Assembly: GCA_029204225.1 (NCBI GenBank)
Contig: CM055111.1
Location: 29,532,340 to 29,596,339, forward strand
Direction: 5' to 3'
Source of the DNA: Diphasiastrum complanatum
Taxonomy: Eukaryota > Streptophyta > Lycopodiopsida > Lycopodiales > Lycopodiaceae
DNA length: 64,000 nucleotides
Shown: piece by piece, positions 12,191 through 25,400 of the stretch
Layout of the letters: each line of letters starts with the position of its first letter
How positions within the stretch are numbered: the first letter of the stretch is position 1
Notes under the pieces: generated by a model
Told to the model about the DNA's origin: nothing
What the model saw: only the letters and a program-made list of their open reading frames with translations
The model's database searches: none
Made by a program: the position numbers and the translations under genes

Positions 12191-12545
12191 CATGATACGA
12201 GAAAGGTACAATCCAAACATGCCTACTCTCTTAGTTTGTCAATATTGTCAAGGAAACCACTTAAATTAAAAGTCCCCTATTATGGTTTGTAGATATTGTA
12301 AGAAAAATGTTAGTTAGAAGTCAGATCTTGGAGTCAAAGGAAAGCACTAAATACTCGAAACTAGATCCCTACCTCTATCAAGCATAGACTCTTTGAGATA
12401 GATAGACAATGTCAAACCTTTGAGACATGTTCGGTACTTGTAGAAGCAACATAGATATACCCCTCGAGAGAAAGGGAGGATGACACAAGACCTCCTATTA
12501 ATCTAATTGAGATAGAGCCACTTTCAAGAGTTTTTTCAAGGTTAT
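12190..12545 (+). pseudogene. Retroelement gag zinc-knuckle relic
   Basis: The + strand carries VCQYCQGNHLN followed by VCRYCKKN, spaced as paired CxxC zinc-knuckle halves of a gag protein, with in-frame stops between. A closely similar, equally broken block lies inverted at 33,245-33,605. The similarity ends abruptly at about 12,545, where the palindrome begins. Related to Ty1/copia or another LTR family; the family is uncertain. Confidence 0.5.
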
Positions 12546-12550
12546 GTTAT

Positions 12551-12837
12551 GACTCTGGTGGAGGCTTGTACCATTAGGGGGTGCCTTGGACGTAGGGACC
12601 AGGCCTAATCTGGATAATAGTCAAGTAGGACCATGCGGGTCATAGTGGAGGTTTGTACCATTATGGGGTGCCTTGGACGTAGGGACCGGGCCTAATCTGG
12701 ATAATAGTCGAGTAGGACCGGGCCTAATCTGGATAATAGTCGAGTAGGACCATGGTCCTACTCGACTATTATCCAGATTAGGCCCGGTCACTACGTCCAA
12801 GGCACCCCCTAATGGTACAAACCTCCACTAGGGTCAT
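12551..12837. repeat. Long imperfect palindrome built from inverted LTR-like ends
   Basis: The left end begins GTTATGACTCTGGTGGAGG and the right end finishes CCTCCACTAGGGTCATAAC. Each side continues with a TTGTACCATTAGGGGGTGCC block, an ACGTAGGGACC block and a GGCCTAATCTGGATAATAGT block. On the left this module appears about twice in tandem, plus one extra GGGCCTAATCTGGATAATAG unit. The centre is GGACCATGGTCC. The same wording occurs at the 5' end of the minus-strand LTR near 60,520-60,615. Confidence 0.85.
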
Positions 12838-13237
12838 AACAATAGGTGTATTGAGTCCTTGTTTTTTGGATTTATGACATAGGATTTTGTATTACATTCA
12901 TGTGGATTACATTTATACAATGTCGGGCTAGTTGATTTTGTGAGAGATTACATTTATGCAATGTATAATTACGGCAATTACGACTTACGATATAGACAAC
13001 TTTGTGACATTTGTGTGTGTGTGGCAAGGTCCACTTTAACCTAAATGAGATCAAATTTTCAAGCCTTTAGGTTGAAATTTAGCTTCGGTCCCTATTTAGG
13101 TTTGGGTTTAGCTTTAAGATCGTTTTTACCCAAATAATAAATTGCAAATTATGCACAAGTAAAACATATACAGGCTTTCAATCAATTCATACCATAAATT
13201 ATGGCAAAAGAATGAGCAAGTTCAATTTGCAAGCCCA

Positions 13238-13377
13238 CATGTTTTGAATTAGGGTTTATAAAAATGACAAGCACATAAAGCATATGGATGATGGCCCATA
13301 TACATCTCATGTTTCGAATTAGGGTTTATATAAATGACAAGCACATAAAGCATATGGATGATGGCCCATATACATCT
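13238..13377. repeat. 70-bp tandem duplication
   Basis: Two adjacent 70-base units (13,238-13,307 and 13,308-13,377), both starting CATGTTT and ending TACATCT, with only a couple of differences. A recent local duplication in non-coding DNA. Confidence 0.9.
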
Positions 13378-13820
13378 CTAAGTAGAAATATGTTTCGTTA
13401 GGAAGATATCATATATGACAATCCCAATACATATTAGGACAACGACAATCAAAATCTTGGTTCACAACGACCAAAATTTTATAATTGAGACAAATGACAA
13501 ACAGTTTATTTGTATCCCAAGGCAATTTATAAAACAAAAGAGCGGCTTGCTATTTTTTTTTCTCACAATTGAGTGGTTTTTATTTTAGAGCAAACCACAA
13601 AACACAATCTAGAATGCAAATGGTCAAATTGCTCTTCGTAGCAAGGGTTACACAAGGGCTTATAGAGTTGAAAAGAAAATGATTAAGGTGGATCAATATG
13701 AAGATTACTTGCCATATTTGATAGCTACTTTCTCTCTCCTGTTTTTAGATAGTGGGCTGATCTTTTTCAAGCCCTTTAGCTACGATATAGTTAGCCTCTC
13801 TTGTACTTGGTTTGTAATAT

Positions 13821-13910
13821 TGTGTATATTCAGTTTATGGAGAGCAATCAGTTTGTGTTCTTTGAAACAATGTGTATGTTCAGTTTATGGAGAGCAATCA
13901 GTTTGTGTTC
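13821..13910. repeat. 50-bp-spaced direct repeat
   Basis: A 40-base block beginning TGTGTAT and ending GTTTGTGTTC occurs at 13,821-13,860 and again at 13,871-13,910 with one or two changes. Just downstream, GGTGATTGCATCGATCAATT (about 13,941) resembles a passage near 32,878, and CAACTTGGTATGAAAG follows, which could be a decayed LTR end plus tRNA-Met primer site. Confidence 0.8.
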
Positions 13911-13979
13911 TTATTTCGAAGCACTTGATTATGTGTTGTGGTGATTGCATCGATCAATTAAGTTGGTGTCAACTTGGTA

Positions 13980-15662
13980 TGAAAGACTGTAATCACCCCA
14001 GACAAGGACAAGGTGAAAGAATTGGAATCAAATTCAAGACGATTTGAGAAAACGCGGAAGCTTGTCTAAGAACCGGAGAGTTGGTTGTTCGAAAGATGTG
14101 TTGGGCCAAATCAAGCAAATGAGGATTCGTAGGATTGCTCAAAGGCTGGTAAAAGCCTTGTACTGTATTTGCGACAGAGAATTATTGTGAGAATCGGAGC
14201 TATAGCTTGACGGAAATCTGAATTTTTTCGTAGACTAAAGTCCTCAAGATGGTGTTTGTGATTTAAACATGTTTGTTTATTCGCTGATTTGCGAGCCGAT
14301 TGATGCAGTAAATCATTGGTAGTAAGGCGACCTCAGTGGAAGTGGAAAGTATTGGAAAATTCGCAGGGAAAAAGTGAACTTTTGCCAACAAAAGCTAAAA
14401 ACCCCAGACAAGGATTTGGAGTCTCAAAAATGGTGGATCTTTCACCATTTTGAGTGTTTTTGGTTGCTGTAAAAGCATACCTCAGGGCACCCTAGAGAGG
14501 AGAAGATCTGCCAGAGGGCTGTGGGTGGCCACGTGCTGATAATGTGGAAGAATAATTTTGGTAGGGCAAAAAACCCCACTGCCATAGCCCGCGAATCATC
14601 CCTGAACTATCATATCTGTATTTCCCTCGTAAAGGTTTGTAGTTGATAGATGATCGGTGCCATTGTCTATTTTGAGCTCACAATTCCGATGAACTTAATG
14701 AGGGACATACAAATGTAAACATTTTTTTCTTTGAAAAATTCTTGGCATTCAGCTCGAAAAGTAGTGAAAATGCTGTAGTGATTGCCATCACACAAGCTAT
14801 AAAAATATCACAAGTTGTGAATATTCTGAATATAAGAACAACATGCATGGATCTAATCCAGTCAGAAATAAATTTTTATGACCCTTATATATCACCTAGA
14901 GAAGGGCCGAACTTGTTAGAGACTAGCTAGGAAACACACTATAATTGTAAAAAGAAATATGATATGAAATTATAGGAAAAAAGCTAGGGAAAAAAAAAGA
15001 TTATAGGCTCTTTTGTAGTTCCTTAGTAGGCATTTCAAAAAACATCATAACGAGTTCACAATTTTGTGTGCAAGGGATAAACTCTTCACATGAATTTCTA
15101 CTTCTGGCTCTCACTCTCACACAAATATGAATCATTTGTACATGGAGAGACAACTAGCAAAGCACCTCCATTTGTTATGACAATAAAGAGTTTAAGTAGG
15201 GGGAGTGTCATTCAAGTACAATTGAGGCCAAAAGGATATCTTAACATTAATAATATGAATGTGGATCCCTCTTTAGACACCCTCAAAGCCACTAAGTAGC
15301 AATGACTAGTAATTAGTGAATGAACAAGTTTGTGCTCTACATAGTCACTTTATAAACATTGAAGGTCTTATTTTCATCAAGAAAACAATTGTAGCTGGAC
15401 CTAAGTTCTTCCACCAAAGAGCAATTACTTTTTGCCGACATAGTGTGTTGATGGTATAAGAACATTTCGACAGCTTTTTGGAAAGCCTCATTGTTGCCCC
15501 CAAAAACAGCAATCTAGAGTTTCCAAAGCACATGCACACATTTCCTAAGTTTGATACGGGCAAAAAATTGCTAGAATGAAAATTGTATTTTGAAGAATTT
15601 GGAATTGGTCTTTTCGTGGGATAAGGAAACGTGATGACAAAGAAATCTTGATGACAATTGTT

Positions 15663-15731
<69 letters not shown>

Positions 15732-16436
15732 ATTATCTTTTGAAAATTTCGTTCACTTAATAATCAGGGCAATAAACCTTCTGTAGTAACTTACTGTTCA
15801 TGTACATGCAAATTCCAAGAAATGGATGAGCTGTAACTCAAACAGACGAGAGGGGTGGTGGTCCTGAAAGCTGTGAAACAATCAGGATAATTCAAAACAG
15901 TTACTTCCACAGCAAATTAAATGCCTACACAAAACCACCATTCAAAGCAGATTGTTGGTCACCATATTATCTTAATTAGTTGTTCAATCGATTATTCACT
16001 GCTTTGATAAAGTTATCCATGTGAATGTATGGAGGATAGTGATCTCAAACAATCACCTAGAAATGTTCGCTTTGAGAAATACCCACACATTATAGGAGTT
16101 ATCATAGGAAAAATGAGCTTTGAAATTTGTGCCTCAGTTCTCTTTGACTGACAAAAGAAATTTTCAAGTCTAGATCTACTTGTTTACATTTGATTGCCAC
16201 TGTACCAGTGTTCATCATAACTGCAAGGAGCCATGTGAAAAAAGGCTCCTTGTATCTCATGATAGACCATGTCAAGATAGACTTGTACAATCTCAATCAC
16301 CTGGAAGAATGTAAAAGAGAAACACACGGTGAAGTGTGAGATTCTACAACAAGATGTCAATCCTGTACAAATCATTCCTCTGAAATTTGAATAACAGGTA
16401 ACAAGGTTAATTTTGTTCACCCACATAGTCATGAAC
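13980..16436. other. Intergenic sequence with one GA microsatellite
   Basis: No gene recognised. It contains a (GA)n run at about 15,662-15,729 with one AAAG interruption near its start. The remainder shows no motif I can name. Confidence 0.5.
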
Positions 16437-19400
16437 TTAGTGCCGTCTTCTCTTTGGTGTAGGTGGTTCGCTTGCTTTGTCAGGTTGGCAACGTATACTC
16501 TGACCTCTAATCTCTGACCTGTCTATTAGTGACACCACCCTTTGGAGATCTTCACCACCTGCCAAGTACGCTCTAGCCATTGCCGGTACTGGTCCCTTTT
16601 CAGGAAAAACCTCCACTCTAACAGGTATCACCCCTACGCTGTCTAAGTGCTGAAGTAGTTCTTCTTCAGTCAAGAACTCATCAAAAGACCAGATAATGAG
16701 ACCCTTACTTCGGGCTGTTGTCAAACTTCGACTGAATGGATCAAAAACTCTTCTGTCAGGGAGAAGTGGCATGGGTTCATCTGGGCCAACGGGAAGCTGT
16801 TCACCAGTTTCCCTCTCAACTCGATATTTGAGCTCTTGAAGTATCCTGATTTGTGACAGTCTTTGAGGAGAAATTTTGTCCCAATGCATACCTGAATTCA
16901 CAATGTAACCAAATTATTTTTCTGACAGAACTGGCATTTCATTCAGCAAACCAACAATACAACCTTAACATAAGCACTAAAAAGTGGCACCTTGGAGCCT
17001 AGGTAAGGTTGTATTAGTTCGTATGATTTGCGTTGGAGTGCAAATAATGTCAACAGGAATATCATGAATCGTCAACTTCTCGACAGGGATATCATTAACA
17101 AGTTGTTTGTCGTGCACTGCAAGGCATTAGCAATCATGAATTACTTGATGAGTCCAGTATTTTAACAAAAAAATCCAGAATAAATTTACAGTTCTATTAG
17201 CAACTGTCACTGTAGCATTTCCAAAATGAAAGGGCTGGTTCACAGGGAGACTGCATAGGTACTCCACAGAAACTTAATGAAAATATTGAGCTTCAAGAAT
17301 TCAACTACTAACCCGTTGTAACAATTAAAGTTGAATCATCCACTGCACCCATATGACGAAGAACAGCATATTCCATTTCAGCAAAACCCTGAAAAATATC
17401 AGTGAAGGTAAAATCAAGCCAGCTTCAACCTCCAACAACAAAAAGTAGATGTTCCTCTTTCAATCGTCAGATTTGAAATGAAGATCATGCAAGCATAAGC
17501 AACTAACTGGCTGAAGCTCAAGTATATACTATGTCTAGGATGATATCCGAACAAAGGAGACATGCAATCTATAAAGTCCAACCAAAACGTCGTAGACCAC
17601 CAGCTTCACGATGCATAGCCTGGAACAAATGCTAACAGATCCCTGCTCACCTTGTCAGCAACCTAGAGTATGTGCAGATCACATGCACAAACATATATGT
17701 CCACATTAGCTTTCATACATTTGTAAAGTGACCATTTTCAGTGATTATACTTGATTAGTATCCAGATGAAATTCTTAAGCTTTTATACCAATAAAATGTA
17801 TGTGTATCCTTCCAAACAAGGATGTAAAGCATGATTTGATATCGATCTTAGTGTATAGCTTCTAGTTCCTCTCAAGTCTGCCCGATGCATGCACTATGCA
17901 CTGGAGCCTTGCATGTTATGATGCTTAAACACAAGCACTACTCTGAAAGATGGCAATGGAGTAATTAGGCTTTATCACTAGGTGAGATAGTCTGAATCAA
18001 ATTGGTACAAAATGACATTCAGGCGGAGATATAATGGCACCGGATACAAATAGATCATAGTTGCCCGTTCCATTCTGGAACACGTTCCATTCCGGAATGT
18101 TGATTAAAAAAACAATCGTAAATATTTAATGAAGGATTCGTTCAGACCCCAGTTTCAGCAGATTACAGGTTCAGAGCTTCAACCATTCACGATCTTGAAG
18201 AGGGGGCGCACTTGCTTAAACTGGCCAAAAGAGGTGCTGGAAGAGAGGATCAGGCCACGCTAGGGCACAGAATTGGTGGCAGAGTGTCTGTGACTATCAT
18301 CTCCTTCATTCAAGGTTCATTCAAATGTCCAAATTCATTTCCTAACATGGTTTGCCACATCATATTTCCCTAAGTGGAGACACTTTCTTCTTTGGAAACG
18401 AGCTCAGTGTGCTGACAGAAGAACCTTAAGAGCTGCAATCTGTTGAGAACTCAAGGACATTACTATGCCAAGGAAAAAAGGTAAGGGTTGTTTTGGAATG
18501 AATGTCATCAACAAACAGGTGGAAGATTTACTTATTTTTCCTGTAGTTAATGATGGAATCAAGAGAGATAAAGCTCTGAAAAACCAAGGCCTAACCAGCT
18601 GTGGTGAGCAGTAAGTTCAGTCAACAGCATCATTTCATGACTTCATGAAGGAGATGATAGTCCACCAATACAAAATTTCTGTGAAGTACAAATGCTCATC
18701 TGTGCACCACCTGTTTTTTTATTTTTTTTTAAAAAAACTTTCCGACCCAAAATGGTCGGAACAGGTTTCTAAGATTTAATAGATCGTGTAATAGGTGAAT
18801 TAGCATGCTGAAACTATGATATGGCTAGATTACAAGCTCATTCTTTGATGACAATTTGGCCCTTTAGCATACTACTAGCATATCATAGAGAGGATGTAGG
18901 ATTGAACTTATTGCTAGAAGAGGACACCAGTTTTAATAAAATCTTCTTGCAAGAACATCCTTGAGCTAGACTATCCTGATTCTTTGCAGAATGACAAAAA
19001 ATGCGCACTTCAGCTTCTTGGCACCATAATTAATTCACATTGACTTTGCAAAGAAGGTGAGAAATGTTCACACACGACATAATGGCACCAGGTAAAAGTG
19101 GATGTAGTAATCTAGTGGCAAGTTCAATTACAATCAGGAAAATGCTCCTTCAGCCACTCAGACCATTCAACACTCTTATAAATAAAGATGTAAGATTCAT
19201 CTTGACCAAAAACGCCTAATTTCAACTTCATTCTTGGCACCATAATTCTCACACATACTGCAAAGACTATTTGAAATATCGTCCTGTATTCACTTAACTA
19301 CTGTAATGTCTCAATATTTTTGGCTTGAATAACTGAATCAATAACAAATTTTAATACCGGTTTCCATTTCAAATCTCAGAGAGGCACTTCACCTGTTTGT

Positions 19401-22400
19401 AAGAGAAAAAATCCTGAAGTTTAAGGCTGGTTGTGATATTAATGCATTTGCTGAAAAATTCATATGCATGCAAACATGCCACTAAGCTGCACTCGCACCT
19501 ACAACTTTATGTCTCCCCATACTAGTCGTAGTTTTTTTGTGAAGAGACCGCAATTCCAATGCAGGGTAGAAGTAGAATGGCAGCAAGTGCTAGGTACAAT
19601 AAGAAATCAAATTTCTAACTAAGTTTTAAGGAGTCAGGCAGAGTTAGAATGCAGAAGCATAAAGAATAAAAGTAACAGAAAAGAGTGGTCATCCTTGAGT
19701 AAGACTAGGGAAATGAATCAATGGAACCCCTTCTGTAGCCCTTCTTACCTGTGCAAATATCTAACAGCATGTGGTGCATTGATCTCAACAAAGTCCTACT
19801 TTTTTCATTTTACACAGTTATCACCAAAACAACCAATCTCCATCTTAAGAGACATTCTTGATTTCAAACTGAACATTTACCTCTCCTTTTCCTAACCGAG
19901 CACCTGTTGCAGGATCAACAGCAACAGATCCAAGTACAAGCACATCCACTTTAAAGGTTGCCTTGAGTCCAATAGTCTTTCCATACTTTGTCACACCCGC
20001 CATAGTAGATGCTTCTGCATATAGTTTTGGGTTTAAGGTGGTGGGTTCCACAACTGAAAAGAATGCAATACGAAGCCGTGGATGTGTGGTCACCAGTTTT
20101 TTGCCACCTGTACTCACAAAACAACCCATATACATTGTTTACTACCTGTCAAAATCCCAGTTCTTTGCCACCGTAACATTTGATTTCATTGATTGTGATA
20201 TATAAACCTGTGGACTTGTGACCATACAAAAGTGAATCACTGACATTCAGCAAACAAAATCAGTATGAATGATAGTGTTAAAATAAGGTATGAGCCAAAG
20301 GTTCTTGGATTCAGGCCTTACAGCCAGGTTCAAAACATATCAAAATATCCAAGTGGAGTCTTTTCAAGTGCATTTTTGGGAAAATTGCTGAAGGAGCAGA
20401 GGATCTGGAGTTACAAGAGAATGTTGCAAGCCAAGTTCTTACAATAATGTCAGCCTTTTATATTTCTGCGATACAGATGATAAAATTAGTACTATGAAAT
20501 CTGCTATAAGAAGGTGAAAGATCAGATACTCAAAATACAGAAACCTCAGAGCACTCTTAACTCGATTATTATTTAATTTAATGGAGTGATAGTTACAATT
20601 GAGAAAAACTATCCTTGATCTGAGTTATTCAATAGCAGAATTTGAATCATTATTAACTCGAGTTTATCCACAAACTAATTTCTTGGATAACAAACAGAAG
20701 TGTTTCAATGACATGAAAACACAAATAATGGTCTGGTCAAAACTTGTAATGCTGTTCTGAAGCCATATATTAGGAACATTGCATTCTGAAGTAGCATGTT
20801 GATTTTTTTTAATTCTTTTCTTGAATAAACTGTATGACATTTAGAGGTCCAAAACATATAAGAAGTCCCATGATCTGGGGGTTCCAAGCCTCCTGAACAT
20901 GGTGGAAAAGATTATCGGATAGGCCTTAGAGAAATTAAACCAGTTGCACACAGTTCGAGGGTGGAGAGAGAGTGCAAATAGGGGACTGACGTCAGTTGTT
21001 GATGCAAACCTCTTTGAAATGTCCCAGGAAGCCATGCAAAAGATTTCCACCGGAACTCAAATTTGTGTAAAGACTTTTTTCAGTCCCTTTTCTACATAGT
21101 TCTTTGTTTTATTGTAGATTTACACGCAATGTGCATGATGGTCATTAGAATGTTTATCACTTGACATGTCTGTAAGAGTCTTTAAAAATATCTACTTGTG
21201 AGATTGGAATATATCCAGATTCACAAATTTATTTTGAGAAGTCAGTGCTGTCATTGGTAGAGCTTAGAAAGAATATACATGCAACAAAAAAAACTCAAAG
21301 GATCTATATCGAATCAATGATAAAGAACTCTCAATAAACAAAAAACCTAGCCAACCACCACCACTTATGTCTCATGGGTACCCAAGCATACGTTTGTTTC
21401 AGTTGCAGAGCGTCTTCTGATGTGGCTTTTTTTGCATGCACCTTCTCTAGGAAACCTGATTGCTTTGGCTTTTTCTGTTTCACATTGCATGTCCCCCATT
21501 GCTTCTTGGCAGGGTTTTTGCATGCATATGCTCGCGTTGTGGCTAAGGCCAGATTTAGGTTCTTTAGGTTTAGCATTTTTTGCCCTTTTTATTTCTTTAA
21601 TCGGAGCTTCTACTGGGACCAGTACATTAAGAGTTGGACTCATAGACACAGATGCTAATCAGGATGGCAGTGCACTATGGCAAGGAGAAGTATTAGAACG
21701 CTCTTACTGGTCTCAAAACACACTTGTTCAAGCTCACAAGGCCCCGCATGCACCCATACTTGAGACAACAAGCAAGCTCGTCTTGCAAGTGCATCTCAAG
21801 CATCTGTGGAGGCATCAGAGCCTATTGAACAATGTTATATGGTACCTTTCGAATCGCCTTTTCGAACTGTGTTTGAATTGGGAAAGAATCGGCTTCTCCA
21901 GGTTCAAACCGGCAAATTGGTTTTGGGGTTTAGGCGCCCCCCCCCCCCGCGGAACATCTATTATACAAATCACTTATAACAAACAAAACAGGGTAGTAGG
22001 TTGCTTAGTGTTAATGGGTAACATGAAGATTATAATTCCGACTTCATGATTAATCGATAGTGAATTTTGACGCAGAACTTCCAACTTCCAACTCCCGAGT
22101 CTTGTTACATGTCACCTGTGATTTAGGGTTCTTGATCCATCTGTTGCCTGCAGTTTTAGCTATGATCTATCTGATAACATCAGTGACATTAGCTAGTAGC
22201 TACTTCCATACATGACTAGAAATTTAGTCCTTTGAAAAAATTGAACCGTTTTTTTGGCATGACTAGAAAGATAGGAAAATGCCCAAAAAATGGTTTGAAC
22301 CGTTTTTTTTGGCATAATGAAAGATAGTCCTTTAGAAAATGCCAAAAAAACGGTTCGAACCATTTTATTTTTTTCGGTTCGAACCAGAAAAACCCGTGGT

Positions 22401-25400
22401 TTGACACAACTATGCTATTGAACATGACAAGGCTTCTAGGCATGTAAAAACAGGTTTCCTGCAACGATATGGCCATGTGGGCCATTCAGAGTAGGCCAAG
22501 GTCTATTAGACAACAGCGTAGCCTTTGAAGCCATTCTGAGTAGAAAATGGCTAGTCCAAAACTTGTGCCTCCATAATGCTTTTGACCAATTCAGATATAG
22601 CCTGGCCTGCCCACCACGCCATCCACCACTGTCAACAGGCCTTTTGGGGACCATCTAATGATGCTTCATTTCCAGGACCATCCTCAGCACCCACCTTGAA
22701 TACTTGCCTTTCCAACGATGATGCAAGGGTGTATGACACAGGCAACAAGGAGCTGGAGCAGATAATTAGGCGCCTTATGCAGCAGAGGGCATAGAAACAC
22801 AAGCTCCCCCATCTATCGTAAAACCTGAGGAGCTAGTTGAACTCCTTAGGGAATTCATATGCCCTAGAGGTGAAACTAGCCTGATTCAGATGGCTTTAAT
22901 GCCATGACGGCCCCAACCCCTCACTACCATACTTGATTTACGGGTCGAGATAGGCCTACTGACCTCTTTAAGGGATTTTAATCCAAGATCAATCCAATTA
23001 TGGGTATGACAACAGCAATGGAAAAAGGTGGTCTAGAACCCTAACCTGCTTGATTTTGTTGCCTATAGCTCAATGTAATCACTTCCAAGAAATGGAACCT
23101 ACAATTATAGAAATTCTATTCTTCGTTCATTGGTTTTGCTCGCCACAAAACTTGAATGCCCTACCCACTGTGGACGCAATCAAGGGGGGAGGGAGGGAGA
23201 GGGAGAGGGAGAGGGAGGTGTAGGGGTGGGAGCCCAAGTTGGAAAGAGAGGTAAAAGTAGTGGCTCACCACCACCAACATCACACGCGTTGGATGAGGAA
23301 GAGTTGTTTGTGTTAAGATTTTATATTGTTATCAATTGATTGTCCTGGACCATTTTGGTGCCTTGTGGCCCAACAGTAATATATTGTATATTTTACCACG
23401 TGTTATTAATTAGAGTCTCTACCATGTCTTAATGGGATGATGTTACGAGCCTGTAGCCAAAGTCGAACCCTAAAGAACACTGGAGATCATGCACCATAGT
23501 CAGAGGCGTGTTCAACGCACACGCCCACCAGGGCAAGACAATGTGAGCAGCGTGCACCAGTACGGGCCTACAGCGGGCCAGAGACCCATGGGCCGTACCA
23601 CAGGCATAGAGGGCCTAACACAGCTTAGGGACCCTGTCATCAGGAGGGACCCCCGTCGGGCACCAACATGGGTTGAGGAAGGGTCATGCGTCCTTGGTTA
23701 GTCTTGAGTGTTTCTGTTTCGAGAGGGAGGTATATTTGGGATGCCCTGAGTAAGAGTGGGTTACTTCATACCTACCATTATGTATGCTACAGAGGTTTGG
23801 TGCACAAGGCTTCCTGAGCGAGAGTGGGCCCTATCTCTCATTTGTGGACTACCATGATTTCACGCATGATTCGAGCTAAGCTTCAATTCCACATCAGATT
23901 ATCTGGTTGAGGCTACTTGTAGGACGATTGTATTTATTCGAATACTATGAGTCTTCCAAGCGACCGGTCACACTATACTCAGTTGGCTGTCCTATCATCT
24001 CAGATGTTAAATCACCAAGGCCACCAATTTTCATGGTATTCCCAGGCTTCTCATCTATTACGCACATATGTCATTACTATCCCAGAGCTACCAAAAGTAT
24101 CTCATCAGTACATCTGAGGTTTCATTTATGGCTCCTACCTACAGCGGACATGGCAGGTCCTCTTGGGACTAAACTAGATTGCTATCATTCCCATTTCCTC
24201 GAGTTGGATATTATCAATGTAAGAGTATATCTTGGTACCTAGATAGTGGTCTCTCACACTGCTTACAGTTTATAATAGGACAATTACGGGTTTCCCCACA
24301 TTAGTTATATGTAGAGATGGGACGTTTTCAGGGAATTCTACGTGAGCGTAGGATTTGCCAATTATGTACATTAGACGAGATGAAGTTTGAGGAGCATCTT
24401 ATTTTTAGGTGTCCTGTATACTACGAGATTAGAGGGCATTATCACTACCTTTTCAGTGATTCCCCAGTCACACTATAATCTATGTGGACCCAAGGATGTT
24501 TCTTCTACGTCGACGCATATGCTAGCAAGACAAGTATGGAGATTTAGGCTCCTAGCCCCAATTAACAGATTACCTTTTTTTTCTTGAGGAGACTCCCCAA
24601 AGCAAATACTGAGAGTGAGACATTATATGAGGATGAGTCAAATATCTTGCCACATGACCGACATCGTGATCATAGGCAGTGTTTCCCATTGTGATCGAGA
24701 GTTGTTCATTGACCTCGGAGGAGACAACGCCCTCCATCTTGTACATGATTTTCAATGTCGGGCCCATCTATTCTTTCTTACTTTAGTAGAGTTCTAGCTC
24801 TACTCAGACCTATTATTTAACTTTCTTATATGTATAGCAAATTGTACTGACTAGTATATCATTGTATCATTTCAATTACAAAGAGAGTTCATTTAAGGCT
24901 CATTTAGATGATCAAAGACTACGTCATTTGATCAAGCTACTCTAATTTATTTTGAGCTTGAGTTTAGAGACACATTTATGCTCATACATAGACTATCACA
25001 CTTCATATGTACTATTCGATCTTAAATGCTTTTTAGCATTCATGGACAATAATGTTTTTTTCTTCTTCTTCTATCCCCCTTGAACAATATAACACAGTCT
25101 TTTCCTCAAGGATCATAAACTTCTAGATCAATCTCAAATCCAAAACATTGAAGGAGGATGCCATTTTTCAACTCTTATATATCCTATAAAAACATCACAT
25201 CGGACCATAATTTGCTACATCAAAAAAATTATTTGCACACAAAAGACGATGACAACTCTCTTCCTTTGGGTAGAAAATCAAAAAGTGCATTGTAATTTTC
25301 ACTCTCTAGACTACACTAACACACACCAGCTCCTTATTCTATCCATAATCTTCAATTCCAACTAAAAGAACTAATAAGCTAAGCGATTGTATTTGATCAT

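Noticed and set aside
13679-14047. 122-codon plus-strand frame
   Set aside because: It spans the 50-bp-spaced direct repeat and a probable LTR end; no protein family recognised.
21365-21649. Overlapping open frames on both strands near 21.4-21.7 kb
   Set aside because: They lie inside COG0212 intron 2, have no recognised domain, and neither fits the exon phases of the gene.
22320-22390. GGTTCGAACC motifs resembling a tRNA B box
   Set aside because: No A box, acceptor stem or cloverleaf; the motif belongs to a hairpin repeat.
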